Shown one piece after another: positions 53,024-62,542 of a stretch of 64,000 nt of DNA. Source of the DNA: Maribacter_C sp964432915 (GTDB lineage Bacteria > Bacteroidota > Bacteroidia > Flavobacteriales > Flavobacteriaceae); assembly GCA_964432915.1 (NCBI GenBank), contig CAYSPL010000015.1, positions 3,860 through 67,859 on the forward strand. The letters run 5' to 3'. Both the position numbers and the translations under genes were made by a program. The number at the start of each line of letters is the position of its first letter. Position 1 is the stretch's first letter. The notes under the pieces are model-generated. The model had not been told where the DNA came from and did not search any database. It saw only the letters and a list, made by a program, of their open reading frames with translations.

Positions 53024-54499
53024 TCACTGCAGTTTGACCTCGCTGTATTTGGAATTGATGACCACTGAATTTTTTGAATTTTTGTTGCCAAAATATCCTT
53101 TGTAAATAGTGTTATTGTGGTTTTTAGTCTGTTCCAACTCAAAACTTGCCGGGTACTTGAATGTTGACGACGTACCGTTCATGTAAATTGCAAATGCCGA
53201 TTTGGGCATTTTACAATCAAGTTCTCCATTTTGAAGTGATATATCCAAATCAGCGAAATTATTCGCGATTGATTTGATGACCAATGGACCAAAATCACTC
53301 TTGATAAAGGCTTTATTCAGAAGTCTATCAATGATCACATTCGATGAGGTTGCATTTAACCTCAAATTCATGACTTCTTCAAGATTAACACTTTCTGAAT
53401 AATTGGCCTGAAGTTCTCCGAAATTCCATTTTTGAATGTTGATCGGAGAATAAGACGCTCGAATCGTCGTCTTATCCCCATCAATTGTGGTGGCCCATAA
53501 ACTTGAATGCGAAAGTTTCGCATTCATGTTCTTGGTGTTTTCAGCCAGTTTCACCTCGCCATGTCGAACATCCATTTCAATTTTCATGCCCTTGGGCATT
53601 TTTATCTTGATGGTCTTTTTTACTTTGAAATTCCTGTTTTTTCCATCATCGGAAAAGAAAAACACGCTTGGCTTCGTATGGTCTTCTTTGCTGTCCATAA
53701 ACACTTTTACCCTGGCCCTTGAATCTTCGCGGTTTTTCAATCGCTCGTTTAGTTTTTCTCCTCTTTTCTGCACTAATTCTGCTCTTCTATCATGATACTC
53801 TTTAAGTTTCTCTCCTCGTTTTCGATTCCGTTCAGCCCTTTTTTCATTGAGCTCTTCAAGTCGTTTTTGACGCTCTTCTTGTTTCGCTTCCATTTTTTTT
53901 GCCCATTTCTCCATTTTTGCCGAATAATCATCGCCCAAACCCTCTTTGAATTTTTTCTGCCATTCTTTCAAATAGGCATCTTCATCTTTTGTGAAGGCAT
54001 CATAATCAAACTGAGGCACCAACATTTCCGGTAATTCAGGCAATTCTTGTAATTCAGGAAATTCAATCAATGCTGGAAACTCGGATAATTCATCGTGGTC
54101 GAACCTAAAATGCGCTGCATCAAAATCTATTATGAAATCATCTTGGTTCAACCCTCCCGTCGAATGTTTAAAAAACCAGGTGTTTTCAATTCCCGTGGTA
54201 ATCGACACTTTCTTGCTATTGCCCATGACTTCAATGCCTCCGTTCTCAAAATAGCGCTCAGACTCTTCTTTAGTGGCCCCTTCTATTTCAATAATGGTTT
54301 CAATGGCCACCAGATCTTTGTCCCATGTTTTAAATTCAATATCGGCATGGCTGGTATCAATATCCAATACCGTGTCATCATCCACGATAAAGGTTTCATT
54401 GAAAGTTACTGTTTCCATTTGACCAAAACCCCATTCTGTGATGATTAGGCACAGAATAAGGGCAATAGTCTTAAACGATGTTTGTCTCGACTTGTTCAT
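53024..54499 (-). CDS. Exported adhesin-like protein with charged coiled-coil insert
   Basis: 491 aa with a signal peptide (TIALILCLIITEWGFG). N- and C-terminal parts are beta-rich and resemble DUF4097-type putative adhesin repeats (VLDIDTSHADIEFKTWDKD; MEIDVRHGEVKLAEN; LDISLQNGELDCKMP). In between, residues ~175-265 are a long K/R/E-rich helix (KMEAKQEERQKRLEELNEKR and similar). It is the third gene of the ECF sigma operon, overlapping the anti-sigma gene by 29 bases, so it is probably a target or sensor of that system. Confidence 0.65.
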   Translation of the reverse strand: MNKSRQTSFKTIALILCLIITEWGFGQMETVTFNETFIVDDDTVLDIDTSHADIEFKTWDKDLVAIETIIEIEGATKEESERYFENGGIEVMGNSKKVSITTGIENTWFFKHSTGGLNQDDFIIDFDAAHFRFDHDELSEFPALIEFPELQELPELPEMLVPQFDYDAFTKDEDAYLKEWQKKFKEGLGDDYSAKMEKWAKKMEAKQEERQKRLEELNEKRAERNRKRGEKLKEYHDRRAELVQKRGEKLNERLKNREDSRARVKVFMDSKEDHTKPSVFFFSDDGKNRNFKVKKTIKIKMPKGMKIEMDVRHGEVKLAENTKNMNAKLSHSSLWATTIDGDKTTIRASYSPINIQKWNFGELQANYSESVNLEEVMNLRLNATSSNVIIDRLLNKAFIKSDFGPLVIKSIANNFADLDISLQNGELDCKMPKSAFAIYMNGTSSTFKYPASFELEQTKNHNNTIYKGYFGNKNSKNSVVINSKYSEVKLQ

Positions 54500-55058
54500 T
54501 TTTTGACTTTTTTAATTGATTCAACTTCTTTTTTAATTGTTGTAATAGTTTTAACCGTAATTGTAAATTCTTTATGAGTGCTGAGATGGTCTGATCATTG
54601 GGGCCTACATCATTTAATTCTTGATTCAAACGCTGATACTCATTATTCAAATCATTGAGTTGCTTCATGTAGGTACTGATCAAGGCCTCAGTATCATCTG
54701 AAACTTCCAACTTAGAAAGCTCAAGGTTGATGTTGGCCACGTAATAGGTTTCCAATTTCTTGAGATCCGGTGAAAGATCGCCAAGTGAAATTCCTTTTGT
54801 ATTATTTGGATCGCGTTGAGTTTCAACCACCGCCGGATCTGTATTCGAAGTAGTATTGAATTGATTGTAGGCGAAAAAACCGAGACTGGTCAAAACAACC
54901 ACTGAAACCGCAATTTTGAACCAACCAAAACCCGGTTTTTCATTTTCAGGCAGTGCTTGGTACAGCCTTTTCAGAAAACGTTTTTCATGGTCTTTCTTCA
55001 GTACATGTTTTTCTTTTTCACGCTGCTCTTTGAACAACTTTCTAAGATCCTGTGACAT
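54471..55058 (-). CDS. Putative anti-sigma factor, single-span membrane protein
   Basis: 195 aa. A cytoplasmic N terminus (LRKLFKEQREKEKHVLKKDHEKRFLKRL), one membrane span (about residues 48-66, IAVSVVVLTSLGFFAYNQF), and a periplasmic coiled coil (ISALIKNLQLRLKLLQQLKKKLNQLKK). No ZAS zinc motif. Its place directly after an ECF sigma gene (17-base overlap) and the topology suggest an anti-sigma role; this is inference. Confidence 0.6.
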   Translation of the reverse strand: MSQDLRKLFKEQREKEKHVLKKDHEKRFLKRLYQALPENEKPGFGWFKIAVSVVVLTSLGFFAYNQFNTTSNTDPAVVETQRDPNNTKGISLGDLSPDLKKLETYYVANINLELSKLEVSDDTEALISTYMKQLNDLNNEYQRLNQELNDVGPNDQTISALIKNLQLRLKLLQQLKKKLNQLKKSKNEQVETNIV

Positions 55059-55584
55059 ATTTTTTACTTTTCAATACTTCTTTCAATAGTCCTTTACCTC
55101 TTGACAATCGTGTTCTACATGTGGTTGCGGTAATTCCTAATACCTGCGAAATCTCATTGTGATCGAATCCTTCCATCAAAAACATCATGACCACATATTT
55201 ATACTTTTCGGGTAGTCTTTCAATGGCCAATTTGATTTCTTCAAGGGTAATACCGTCTTCAATTGTCCAATCGTCATCCGTTTCCAAATGCAAATAACTT
55301 TCATCAAGGGCCACCAGTTTTTGTTTTCTGGTTTTCAAAAAATCAATGCTCTTGTTAATGACTATTCTTTTCAGCCATGCACCAAAAGTAACTTCACCTT
55401 GAAATTGATGTAACTTTTGAAAGGCCTTTACAAAAGCCTCTTGCAACACATCTTCGGCATCATCGGCATTGTTCAAAAACCGCATGGCCACACAAAACAT
55501 GCCGTCACAGTATTTCTTATAAAGCGTCAATTGCGCCTTACGGTTATTCAATTTGCACTGCTCTATTATGGCGTTCTGTGGCAT
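55042..55584 (-). CDS. ECF-type RNA polymerase sigma factor
   Basis: 180 aa. Region 2 (FLNNADDAEDVLQEAFVKAF, then TFGAWLKRIVINKSIDFL) and region 4 (LPEKYKYVVMMFLMEGFDHNEISQVLGITATTCRTRLSRGKG) are complete. It is first in a three-gene operon with a membrane anti-sigma candidate and the coiled-coil adhesin-like protein, and divergent from galM. Confidence 0.9.
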   Translation of the reverse strand: MPQNAIIEQCKLNNRKAQLTLYKKYCDGMFCVAMRFLNNADDAEDVLQEAFVKAFQKLHQFQGEVTFGAWLKRIVINKSIDFLKTRKQKLVALDESYLHLETDDDWTIEDGITLEEIKLAIERLPEKYKYVVMMFLMEGFDHNEISQVLGITATTCRTRLSRGKGLLKEVLKSKKYVTGS

Positions 55585-55682
55585 TAAGACCGCTTCATTG
55601 ATTGGTTTGTTGTTTTAAGGACGAAAGAAAAATACCGATGTTGCAAAAAACGGTTAATTTTATGAAGATTTAAATTATTGTC

Positions 55683-56588
55683 TTGAAACAAATAACCCTA
55701 CAAAACCCATTCATCACTTTGATTGTTCTCAATTATGGTGCGATTATTCAAAAGTTAATGGTAAACGATAAAGACGGAAAATTGACCAATGTTGTGGTCG
55801 GGCTCGAATTTCCTTCTGATTATCAGTATGACAACAAATACCTAGGTGCCTGCACCGGAAGGTATGCTGGACGTATTTCAAAGGGTGGCTTTGAATTGGA
55901 TCGCGCCTCGTATCCCCTTTTCCATAAAAACGGAGTTCATCTTCACGGCGGGAAAAGGGGTTTTGGAAAAAAAATATGGACCATTGAAACCATTGATCAT
56001 GGTAAAGAGCCATTTGTGAAATTGTCATACCTAAGCGAACATTTGGAAGAGGGGTATCCAGGAAATTTGAAAGCGACGGTAACCTATAAACTGATGAACA
56101 ATGAACTTCACATAATCCATGAGGCCACCACAGATCGAAGCACTGTTGTGAACCTGACCAATCATTCTTATTTCTGTTTGGATGATGCTCCAACCATTGA
56201 CAACCACTTATTGCAATTAAATTGTTCGCAATATGTGGAAACTGATGATGATTTGCTGCCGACGGGCAGAGTCAGTTCGGTTACGGCTTCTTCCTATGAT
56301 TTTTTAGAGGAAAAACAAATTGGCACGACCCGATTGGACACCCCTATGGTCAATAATTCAATTTCAGAAGTGGTTGCCGCTTTATCCTCAGAAAAATCAG
56401 GAATTTCAATGAAAGTGACCACCAATCAACCTGCCGTGGTGGTGTATACCCCTACCGATTTTCCGGCCATCTGTTTTGAGACCCAAAATTACCCTGACGC
56501 ACCCAACCAGAAGAACTTTCCGAATAGCGTGCTAAGACCGGGGGAAGTCTATAAAAACCATTCGAAATTTGTTTTCGATTTAATTTAA
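55683..56588 (+). CDS. galM: Aldose 1-epimerase (galactose mutarotase)
   Basis: 301 aa cytoplasmic enzyme equilibrating alpha and beta hexoses. Key residues: HLHGGKRGFGKKIW (His), NLTNHSYFCL (catalytic His), and ICFETQNYPDAPNQ (catalytic Glu). TYRAGR-type signature seen as CTGRYAGRISKGGF. The start is TTG. Length is slightly short for the family, which is about 330 aa, because the N terminus begins at the first beta strand. Confidence 0.88.
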   Translation: MKQITLQNPFITLIVLNYGAIIQKLMVNDKDGKLTNVVVGLEFPSDYQYDNKYLGACTGRYAGRISKGGFELDRASYPLFHKNGVHLHGGKRGFGKKIWTIETIDHGKEPFVKLSYLSEHLEEGYPGNLKATVTYKLMNNELHIIHEATTDRSTVVNLTNHSYFCLDDAPTIDNHLLQLNCSQYVETDDDLLPTGRVSSVTASSYDFLEEKQIGTTRLDTPMVNNSISEVVAALSSEKSGISMKVTTNQPAVVVYTPTDFPAICFETQNYPDAPNQKNFPNSVLRPGEVYKNHSKFVFDLI

Positions 56589-56648
56589 GAGAAAAAATTG
56601 GGGCGGTATTATCCAATAACGATTTTACTACCTTAGTGGAAACCTAAA

Positions 56649-57227
56649 ATGAGCGTCATGAAAATTCCTAAGTGGTTAAAAATAGTTGGTATTCTCCTGA
56701 TAGGTCTTTGGCTTTTGGGCAAATTCGTAGCATGGCCAATGATGCAAAAGGAAACCAAAAAAATCAGTAAAGAAGTAACGTCTAACTATGCTGAGCAAGG
56801 CTATGATATGTCGGTCACTTATTCGAGCCCAGCTAAAAAAGGAAGGGTCATTTTTGGGGAATTGGTGCCCTATGATGCGGTATGGCGTACGGGTGCCAAT
56901 GAGCCCACCACTTTTACCACGGCCACTGATATCAAAATCATGAACACGCCCTTGGCAGCCGGTACTTACTCTGTATGGACCAAACCTGGCCCTAAAAAAT
57001 GGAAAGTGATGTTCAATTCAGAGGTTCCTAATTGGGGAGTGACACTTTTAAGTGGTGGAAAAAAAACAGCTCGAAATCCTGAAAAAGATGTTATTACCGT
57101 TGATGTGATTTCAAAATCATTAGCCAGTTCGCAAGAGAACTTCAAAATTGAATTTCAAGATGCGGGCTTCTTGCATTTGAATCTTTCGTGGGATAAAACC
57201 ATTATTCAATTACCGATTTCAAAATAG
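56649..57227 (+). CDS. DUF2911 membrane-anchored protein
   Basis: 192 aa with one N-terminal membrane segment (about residues 10-26, IVGILLIGLWLLGKFVA). The pattern VTYSSPAKKGRVIFGELVPYDAVWRTGANEPTTFTT and AGTYSVWTKPGPKKWKVMFN is DUF2911, found widely in Bacteroidota. The function is unknown. It ends 2 bases before the meaB start. Confidence 0.85.
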   Translation: MSVMKIPKWLKIVGILLIGLWLLGKFVAWPMMQKETKKISKEVTSNYAEQGYDMSVTYSSPAKKGRVIFGELVPYDAVWRTGANEPTTFTTATDIKIMNTPLAAGTYSVWTKPGPKKWKVMFNSEVPNWGVTLLSGGKKTARNPEKDVITVDVISKSLASSQENFKIEFQDAGFLHLNLSWDKTIIQLPISK

Positions 57228-57229
57228 CT

Positions 57230-58243
57230 TTGACCCGATCTAAAATCATACCAAAAAAGCAACCCACCGTCAACGAATTGATCGAGGGTATTTTAGCAGG
57301 CAACCAAACCTTGCTGGCTCGCGCCATTACCATTATTGAAAGCACAAATAAAGAAAACAGAAAAAAGGCCACGGAAATTGTCAACGCCTGTTTTGATCGA
57401 CCTTCACAGGGTATACGAATTGGCATTACCGGTGTGCCCGGCGTGGGTAAAAGCACTTTTATAGAGGCCTTTGGCAAGATGATGACCAAGGCGGGTAAAA
57501 AAGTGGCAGTACTGGCCGTCGACCCTTCAAGTACGTTGAGTAAAGGCAGTATTTTGGGAGATAAAACCAGAATGACCGAATTGGTCAAAGACGCCAAAGC
57601 GTTTATTCGCCCTTCACCATCAGCTGAGTCTTTGGGTGGGGTCACACGAAAAACCAGAGAAGCGATTTTACTTTGTGAGGCCGCGGGCTACGAAATCGTA
57701 CTTATTGAAACTGTGGGTGTTGGCCAAAGTGAGATAGCCGTTCATGGTATGGTTGATTTCTTTTTGCTATTAAAACTTCCAGGTGCAGGCGATGAATTAC
57801 AAGGCATTAAAAGAGGTATTGTTGAAATGGCCGATGCCATTGTCATCAATAAAGCTGACGGAGATAATGAAAAAGCTGCCCGCATTGCCCAAATGGATTT
57901 CAATAAAGCGCTGCACCTCTATCCTCCCAAGGAAAATGGGTGGGTGCCAAAAGTCTTGAGTTGCTCTGCACTTCATAACAAGGGATTGGAAGCTGTATGG
58001 CATTTGGTCGAAGACTATTTGCAACAGGGCAAAAGTTCCGGCAGTTTTGATTCAAAAAGAAAGCAACAACGTGAAAATTGGCTTTTTGAAACCTTGGAAG
58101 ACCACTTAAAAAGAGACTTTTTTCAAAACAAAGTCGTGAAAAAAGAGCTTAAAAAGTTGATTCCGAGGGTACGGGAAAATGAAATACCGGCTTTTAGTGC
58201 CGCAGAGCAACTATTGCAACTGCATCAACAAGAGTCATCATAA
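57230..58243 (+). CDS. meaB: MeaB-type GTPase, methylmalonyl-CoA mutase chaperone
   Basis: 337 aa G3E-family GTPase that protects and reloads adenosylcobalamin-dependent methylmalonyl-CoA mutase. Walker A GVPGVGKSTFIEAFG (about residue 71), VDPSSTLSKGSILGDKTRM, LIETVGVGQSE, and INKADG. The start is TTG, 2 bases after DUF2911. No mutase gene lies within the window; the cofactor-making adenosyltransferase is at 33591. Confidence 0.92.
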   Translation: MTRSKIIPKKQPTVNELIEGILAGNQTLLARAITIIESTNKENRKKATEIVNACFDRPSQGIRIGITGVPGVGKSTFIEAFGKMMTKAGKKVAVLAVDPSSTLSKGSILGDKTRMTELVKDAKAFIRPSPSAESLGGVTRKTREAILLCEAAGYEIVLIETVGVGQSEIAVHGMVDFFLLLKLPGAGDELQGIKRGIVEMADAIVINKADGDNEKAARIAQMDFNKALHLYPPKENGWVPKVLSCSALHNKGLEAVWHLVEDYLQQGKSSGSFDSKRKQQRENWLFETLEDHLKRDFFQNKVVKKELKKLIPRVRENEIPAFSAAEQLLQLHQQESS

Positions 58244-58277
58244 TAACCTAAATTTGTGGTGCCAAGATCCACTATTG

Positions 58278-59237
58278 ATGAATACCGTTACCGATTCCAA
58301 GCTTTCTATTGTTGTTCCGCTCTATAACGAAGAGGGCAATGTTGCCTTGCTTACTGAAAAAATTCACGAAAGCCTTTCAGGGTATCTATATGAAATCATT
58401 TATGTGGATGATTTTTCCACAGATAAAACCCGTCAAAAAGTCAAACAAATGGGCGATGAGAAAGTGCATTTGATTGAACTCAAAAAGAATTATGGGCAAA
58501 GTTTGGCCTTGGCGGCGGGAATTGATTACGCTTCGGGAGAATATATCATCACTATGGATGGGGATTTGCAAAATGACCCATCAGACATACCACAAATGCT
58601 TGAATTTGCTGTTCATGATGACTATGACGTGGTCACTGGCATTCGTCAAAAACGGAAAGATTCCCTCGTAAAAAAGATTCCCTCAAAAATTGCCAACTTT
58701 TTAGTGCGACGGGTGACCAATTTGGATATCAAAGACAATGGTTGTGCACTCAAGGTATTTACAAAGGACATCGCCAAAGAATTGAACCTTTATGGTGAAA
58801 TGCATCGCTTTATCACGCTTCTGGCCCATCTGGAAGGTGCACAGATCAAACAAGTGCCTGTAAAACATCATGCGAGAAATGCAGGAGTTTCAAAATACGG
58901 GCTTGAACGTGTTTTTAAAGTTGTGGCCGATATGATGTTACTGCTCTTCATTCGCAAATATTTACAGCGACCCATACACCTTTTCGGAATTTTTGGCGTG
59001 CTCCTCATTATCATCGGTATTTGTATCAATATTTACTTATTGATCGTGAAATTCGGAATGGGTCAAGATATTGGTACGCGCCCCCTATTGATTTTCGGAC
59101 TCATGTTTATTTTGGGCGGTATTCAATTGTTTACCATTGGCATTGTCTTGGAACTTTTGATACGCACCTATTATGAATCGCAGCAGAAAAGACCATATAG
59201 AATCAAAAAAATATCAGTAGGTGGCAAAGCTGAATAA
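58278..59237 (+). CDS. GT2 polyprenyl-phosphate glycosyltransferase
   Basis: 319 aa. GT-A domain: LSIVVPLYNEEGNVALL, IIYVDDFSTDKT, MDGDLQNDPSDIPQML (DxD-type), KDNGCALKVF. Two C-terminal membrane segments (about residues 235-257 and 270-293), as in ArnC/DPM1/GtrB-type enzymes that make polyprenyl-phosphate-linked sugars. I chose ATG 58278; the open frame from 58179 overlaps meaB by 65 bases and has no family counterpart there. It overlaps the next gene by 17 bases. Confidence 0.88.
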   Translation: MNTVTDSKLSIVVPLYNEEGNVALLTEKIHESLSGYLYEIIYVDDFSTDKTRQKVKQMGDEKVHLIELKKNYGQSLALAAGIDYASGEYIITMDGDLQNDPSDIPQMLEFAVHDDYDVVTGIRQKRKDSLVKKIPSKIANFLVRRVTNLDIKDNGCALKVFTKDIAKELNLYGEMHRFITLLAHLEGAQIKQVPVKHHARNAGVSKYGLERVFKVVADMMLLLFIRKYLQRPIHLFGIFGVLLIIIGICINIYLLIVKFGMGQDIGTRPLLIFGLMFILGGIQLFTIGIVLELLIRTYYESQQKRPYRIKKISVGGKAE

Positions 59238-60090
59238 AAAGGCCATTACCGCACTGAAAATCATTGTCAGTGTTGCGCTCATCTATTTCATTTTCACGAA
59301 AATCGATTTCAATGAAGTGTTGAAAGCCATCAAGAAAACAAAACCATGGTATTTGTTTTGTGCGCTTCTGATGTTCGTTCTCTCTAAAATTTTGGCCTCT
59401 TTCAGGCTGAATACTTTTTTTCATCAACTTCAATTGCCACTAGCGCACAAAAGCAATCTCAAACTATATCTCTTGGGTATGTTTTACAACCTGTTCTTAC
59501 CTGGCGGAATAGGTGGTGATGCCTATAAAGGTTTTCTGATCAAAAAAAACTTTGAAATCAAAACTAAAAAGGTAGTCTCCGTTTTGGTTTTGGACAGATT
59601 GAGTGGCATGTTGTTGCTTTTCATTTATGCATGCACATTGACCTTGGTTTTAGCCAACGACTCCGTAGCCCAATTTAAATGGGCAGCTGCGCTCTTCATT
59701 CCTTTGAGTTTAGTAGTCTATTATTTTATTAGTAAAAGGTTTTTAGTGGAGGTGCTTCCTGTTTTATGGAAGGCTCTGGGGTTTTCTGCCTTGGTTCAAC
59801 TGGCCCAGTTGGTCATGGCTTTTTTTATCATGAAATCACTCGGCATTGAAGAAAATATAATCGCTTATTTGGTCATATTCCTAGTTTCATCAATAGCCTC
59901 GATATTCAGTATTGGTGGGTTGGGTATACGGGAAGTAACCTTTTATTACGGTGCGCTACTACTCCATCTAAATGAGACTACCTCAGTCAGCATCAGTATG
60001 ATTTTCTTCTTGATTACAGCTATGGTCTCACTATTCGGAGTGTACTATCATTTCAAAAACCCCAAACTCGAAACAATTCAAGATCAGTAA
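59221..60090 (+). CDS. Lysylphosphatidylglycerol-synthase-TM / UPF0104 flippase-like protein
   Basis: 289 aa with about eight membrane spans. The pattern LLGMFYNLFLPGGIGGDAYKGFLIKK and VVSVLVLDRLSGMLLLF, then FSIGGLGIREVTFYYG, is the UPF0104/LPG_synthase_TM family, thought to flip or transfer lipid-linked compounds. The start is GTG, inside the end of the GT2 gene. It probably works with the GT2 enzyme. Its 3' end overlaps the convergent GT39 gene by 7 bases. Confidence 0.85.
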   Translation: MAKLNKKAITALKIIVSVALIYFIFTKIDFNEVLKAIKKTKPWYLFCALLMFVLSKILASFRLNTFFHQLQLPLAHKSNLKLYLLGMFYNLFLPGGIGGDAYKGFLIKKNFEIKTKKVVSVLVLDRLSGMLLLFIYACTLTLVLANDSVAQFKWAAALFIPLSLVVYYFISKRFLVEVLPVLWKALGFSALVQLAQLVMAFFIMKSLGIEENIIAYLVIFLVSSIASIFSIGGLGIREVTFYYGALLLHLNETTSVSISMIFFLITAMVSLFGVYYHFKNPKLETIQDQ

Positions 60091-61742
60091 ATATGTACCA
60101 AGTGCCTTTTTCTCAAGACCTTTTTGCGAGAGGAAGGATCCAAAAACTTAGCTTGCAATCTGGTAATTCTAAATTGTTTTGCTGTAAACTGTCTGTCCCA
60201 ATCAAAACCCAATTGTTGTAGTTGCCTTAATTGGGTATCGTATGCATACACCCAAAAATCACTTTTGTCTTTCAACGCTTCAATCGAAATCAATTTTACA
60301 GGTTCCTTATTATAAAAATCGAGTGCCCAAGTATGTTGTTCTGAAATCTTATAAATATTGTCTGTTGAAATCTTATTCTCTGCTACGACCTCTGCCATGG
60401 TCGATCCGCTTTGATATGTCAAGAGAGAAGGATAAAAGTGCGTGTTCATTACCCCATTCAACATTAAGGACCCTATTACTGAAATGGTTATGATCCTTGG
60501 ATAATAGGCTTCCTTTTTCATGCAATAATAAACCACTAAAACAAAGACCAAACCAAGAAATACCGACTTCTCATAACTTTCAAACTTGAATACATAATAG
60601 CAAATAAAGAGGCAAGCAATGAACATTACCGCCACAATAAAGTATTGAATGCCCAATATGGTTTTTATGGTTTTGGCCTGCTTGTTTTGATATAAATTTT
60701 GAAGATATGCGGCTGTTAAAATGGCAAATAAGGGAATGGTAATATTCAAGTAATGTGGCAATTTAAATTGTGCAAAACTGATGGTGATGAAAATCAATAC
60801 AAGGCCTCCCAAGGTAAGGAGTTCTCGATCAGAACCATTCTTGAATTTTGATTTGAAAAATGATTTAAATCGATTTGAAACGGCTAAAATGCCAACTATA
60901 GTCCATGGTAAAAAGATCCATAGAAACGTATGGAAAAAGAAAAAATAGTCGCTACTGTTTTTGCCCATTCCAGTGCCGCTCATACGCTCAAAGCTCTGCT
61001 CCCAGAAAATAAAGAAAATACCGCTTCTTCCGTCTCTACCGCGAATTATTTTTTCAGGATGTAGATCAAACTGATGGTAATAGGCATATAACATCGGGGC
61101 AATGGTAATGGCAAAAACCATGAGTGCCAAGAGCGTTTTCCAGTGAAATAAGAACTTCCACTTTTTGGTATAGACCAAATGACAAAGGATCGGAAAACCA
61201 ATGACCACCAAAGCAATCTGACCTTTGGTTGAAAAGGCCATACCTGCTACAAAAGCACCCATCAAGAGATTTGGCAAGGAATTCTTTTGAATGTATGCGG
61301 CCAATTGCCAGATGGCCAAAATGGTAAATCCGGTCAAAACAGCATCCGTTCGTACATCAATCACGGATAAAACTATGGTCTGCGCGGTCAAAAAAATCAA
61401 GGCTGCCAATTTACCGGTATCGGAATCATATAATAGTCTTCCTAATCCAAAACAGCTATACCCCCCCAGTAATGTGGCCAGTATGGCAGGAATACGATAC
61501 GCCCAGTCATGAATACCAAAAACCTTGAATGACATTGCAGCCAACCAATAATGCATATGGGGTTTGTCTAAATACTCTTCAGTCCCTTTAAAGAGGTTGA
61601 GAAAATCATTTTCTTGCACCATTCGCATGGCCATGACCGCGAATTGCGCTGAATCATTCTCGAACAAGGTCACATCGATTCCTGATAGGTAAACACACAA
61701 GATCAAAAACATCAAAAACCAATACCTTTTGTTTGAAATCAT
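60084..61742 (-). CDS. GT39-type membrane glycosyltransferase (ArnT/PMT-like)
   Basis: 552 aa, about ten or more membrane spans. The N-terminal loop DVTLFENDSAQFAVMAMRM has the acidic pair expected at the catalytic site of PMT/ArnT enzymes, and DKPHMHYWLAAMSFKVFGIHDWAYRIPAIL is the family signature. It would move a sugar from a polyprenyl-phosphate donor to lipid A or protein outside the cytoplasm. It overlaps the PAP2 gene by 4 bases. Confidence 0.85.
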   Translation of the reverse strand: MISNKRYWFLMFLILCVYLSGIDVTLFENDSAQFAVMAMRMVQENDFLNLFKGTEEYLDKPHMHYWLAAMSFKVFGIHDWAYRIPAILATLLGGYSCFGLGRLLYDSDTGKLAALIFLTAQTIVLSVIDVRTDAVLTGFTILAIWQLAAYIQKNSLPNLLMGAFVAGMAFSTKGQIALVVIGFPILCHLVYTKKWKFLFHWKTLLALMVFAITIAPMLYAYYHQFDLHPEKIIRGRDGRSGIFFIFWEQSFERMSGTGMGKNSSDYFFFFHTFLWIFLPWTIVGILAVSNRFKSFFKSKFKNGSDRELLTLGGLVLIFITISFAQFKLPHYLNITIPLFAILTAAYLQNLYQNKQAKTIKTILGIQYFIVAVMFIACLFICYYVFKFESYEKSVFLGLVFVLVVYYCMKKEAYYPRIITISVIGSLMLNGVMNTHFYPSLLTYQSGSTMAEVVAENKISTDNIYKISEQHTWALDFYNKEPVKLISIEALKDKSDFWVYAYDTQLRQLQQLGFDWDRQFTAKQFRITRLQAKFLDPSSRKKVLRKRHLVHIY

Positions 61743-62308
61743 AACTTGATTTTAGGCAGGATTAAGACATATAATTTTGAAAACATCCATCCGAAAAAGA
61801 ATCCGATAAGCATTCCGGTCAACACATCTCCAGGAAAGTGGACTCCCAAATAAATTCTACTGTAGGCGATCGATAAGGCCCAAAATACCAGTGGAATACC
61901 TATAAATCTAAAGGTGGACTTCAAAAGAATCGAAAAAAACGTAGCCACAGCCATGATATTTGCAGCATGGGCGGAAAAATAGCCGTACTTGCCCCCGCAA
62001 CTATTTTTTACAAGACGCATCAAATCGTTCACCTCAATATCATAACAGGGGCGCAGTCTTTGCACACCGTATTTGAACAAATCAGCCATGCCATTGGTAC
62101 AAACAATCATCAAAATGGCAAAGATGGCAAGCAACAACATTCTTTTTAATCCCAATGTTTTAAAAGACAGGTAAAGCAGTAAAATATATATGGGAATGGA
62201 GCTGAACTTGTTGGTAATGAACATCCAAACAGCATCCCAAGAGGTGCTACCCAAATTATTGAGAAGAAGAAAAAGTTCTTTATCACACTGTATCAGCTCT
62301 TCCAACAT
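61739..62308 (-). CDS. PAP2-family membrane phosphatase
   Basis: 189 aa with about five spans. All three catalytic motifs are seen: KYGVQRLRP (KX6RP), YFSAHAAN (SxH) and SRIYLGVHFPGD (SRX5HX3D). Such enzymes recycle undecaprenyl diphosphate or dephosphorylate lipid A. It is translationally coupled to the GT39 gene (4-base overlap), supporting a lipid-carrier cycle. Confidence 0.9.
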   Translation of the reverse strand: MLEELIQCDKELFLLLNNLGSTSWDAVWMFITNKFSSIPIYILLLYLSFKTLGLKRMLLLAIFAILMIVCTNGMADLFKYGVQRLRPCYDIEVNDLMRLVKNSCGGKYGYFSAHAANIMAVATFFSILLKSTFRFIGIPLVFWALSIAYSRIYLGVHFPGDVLTGMLIGFFFGWMFSKLYVLILPKIKL

Positions 62309-62314
62309 GCCACA

Positions 62315-62542
62315 TCAGTCTTCATATCGGGAAACCTCACGATCATAAAATTCCGTTGCCAATCGAATCATCTGTTCGGTTTCCAATTCCAATTCTTTTT
62401 CATCTTCCTTAGAGAATTCCTCAAGCCACTCTACCTCATCATCTTTCAGATTGATGATAAAACGAGGATATTCGGTATGAATGATGAATATGCCTGAGGG
62501 GTAATCGGTATTATCGCCTAACAAAAACTTAGGTAGTTCCAT
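62315..62542 (-). CDS. Small acidic protein, unknown function
   Basis: 75 aa, very acidic C-terminal half (EWLEEFSKEDEKELELETEQMI). The N-terminal part (PKFLLGDNTDYPSGIFIIHTEYPRFIINL) reads like a small beta-rich fold. I recall similar uncharacterised proteins from flavobacteria but no name. It overlaps the MATE gene by 14 bases and ends 6 bases before PAP2. Confidence 0.7.
   Translation of the reverse strand: MELPKFLLGDNTDYPSGIFIIHTEYPRFIINLKDDEVEWLEEFSKEDEKELELETEQMIRLATEFYDREVSRYED

Noticed and set aside
55744..56193. Minus-strand open frame of 149 codons within galM
   Set aside because: Shadow; galM catalytic motifs are intact on the plus strand.
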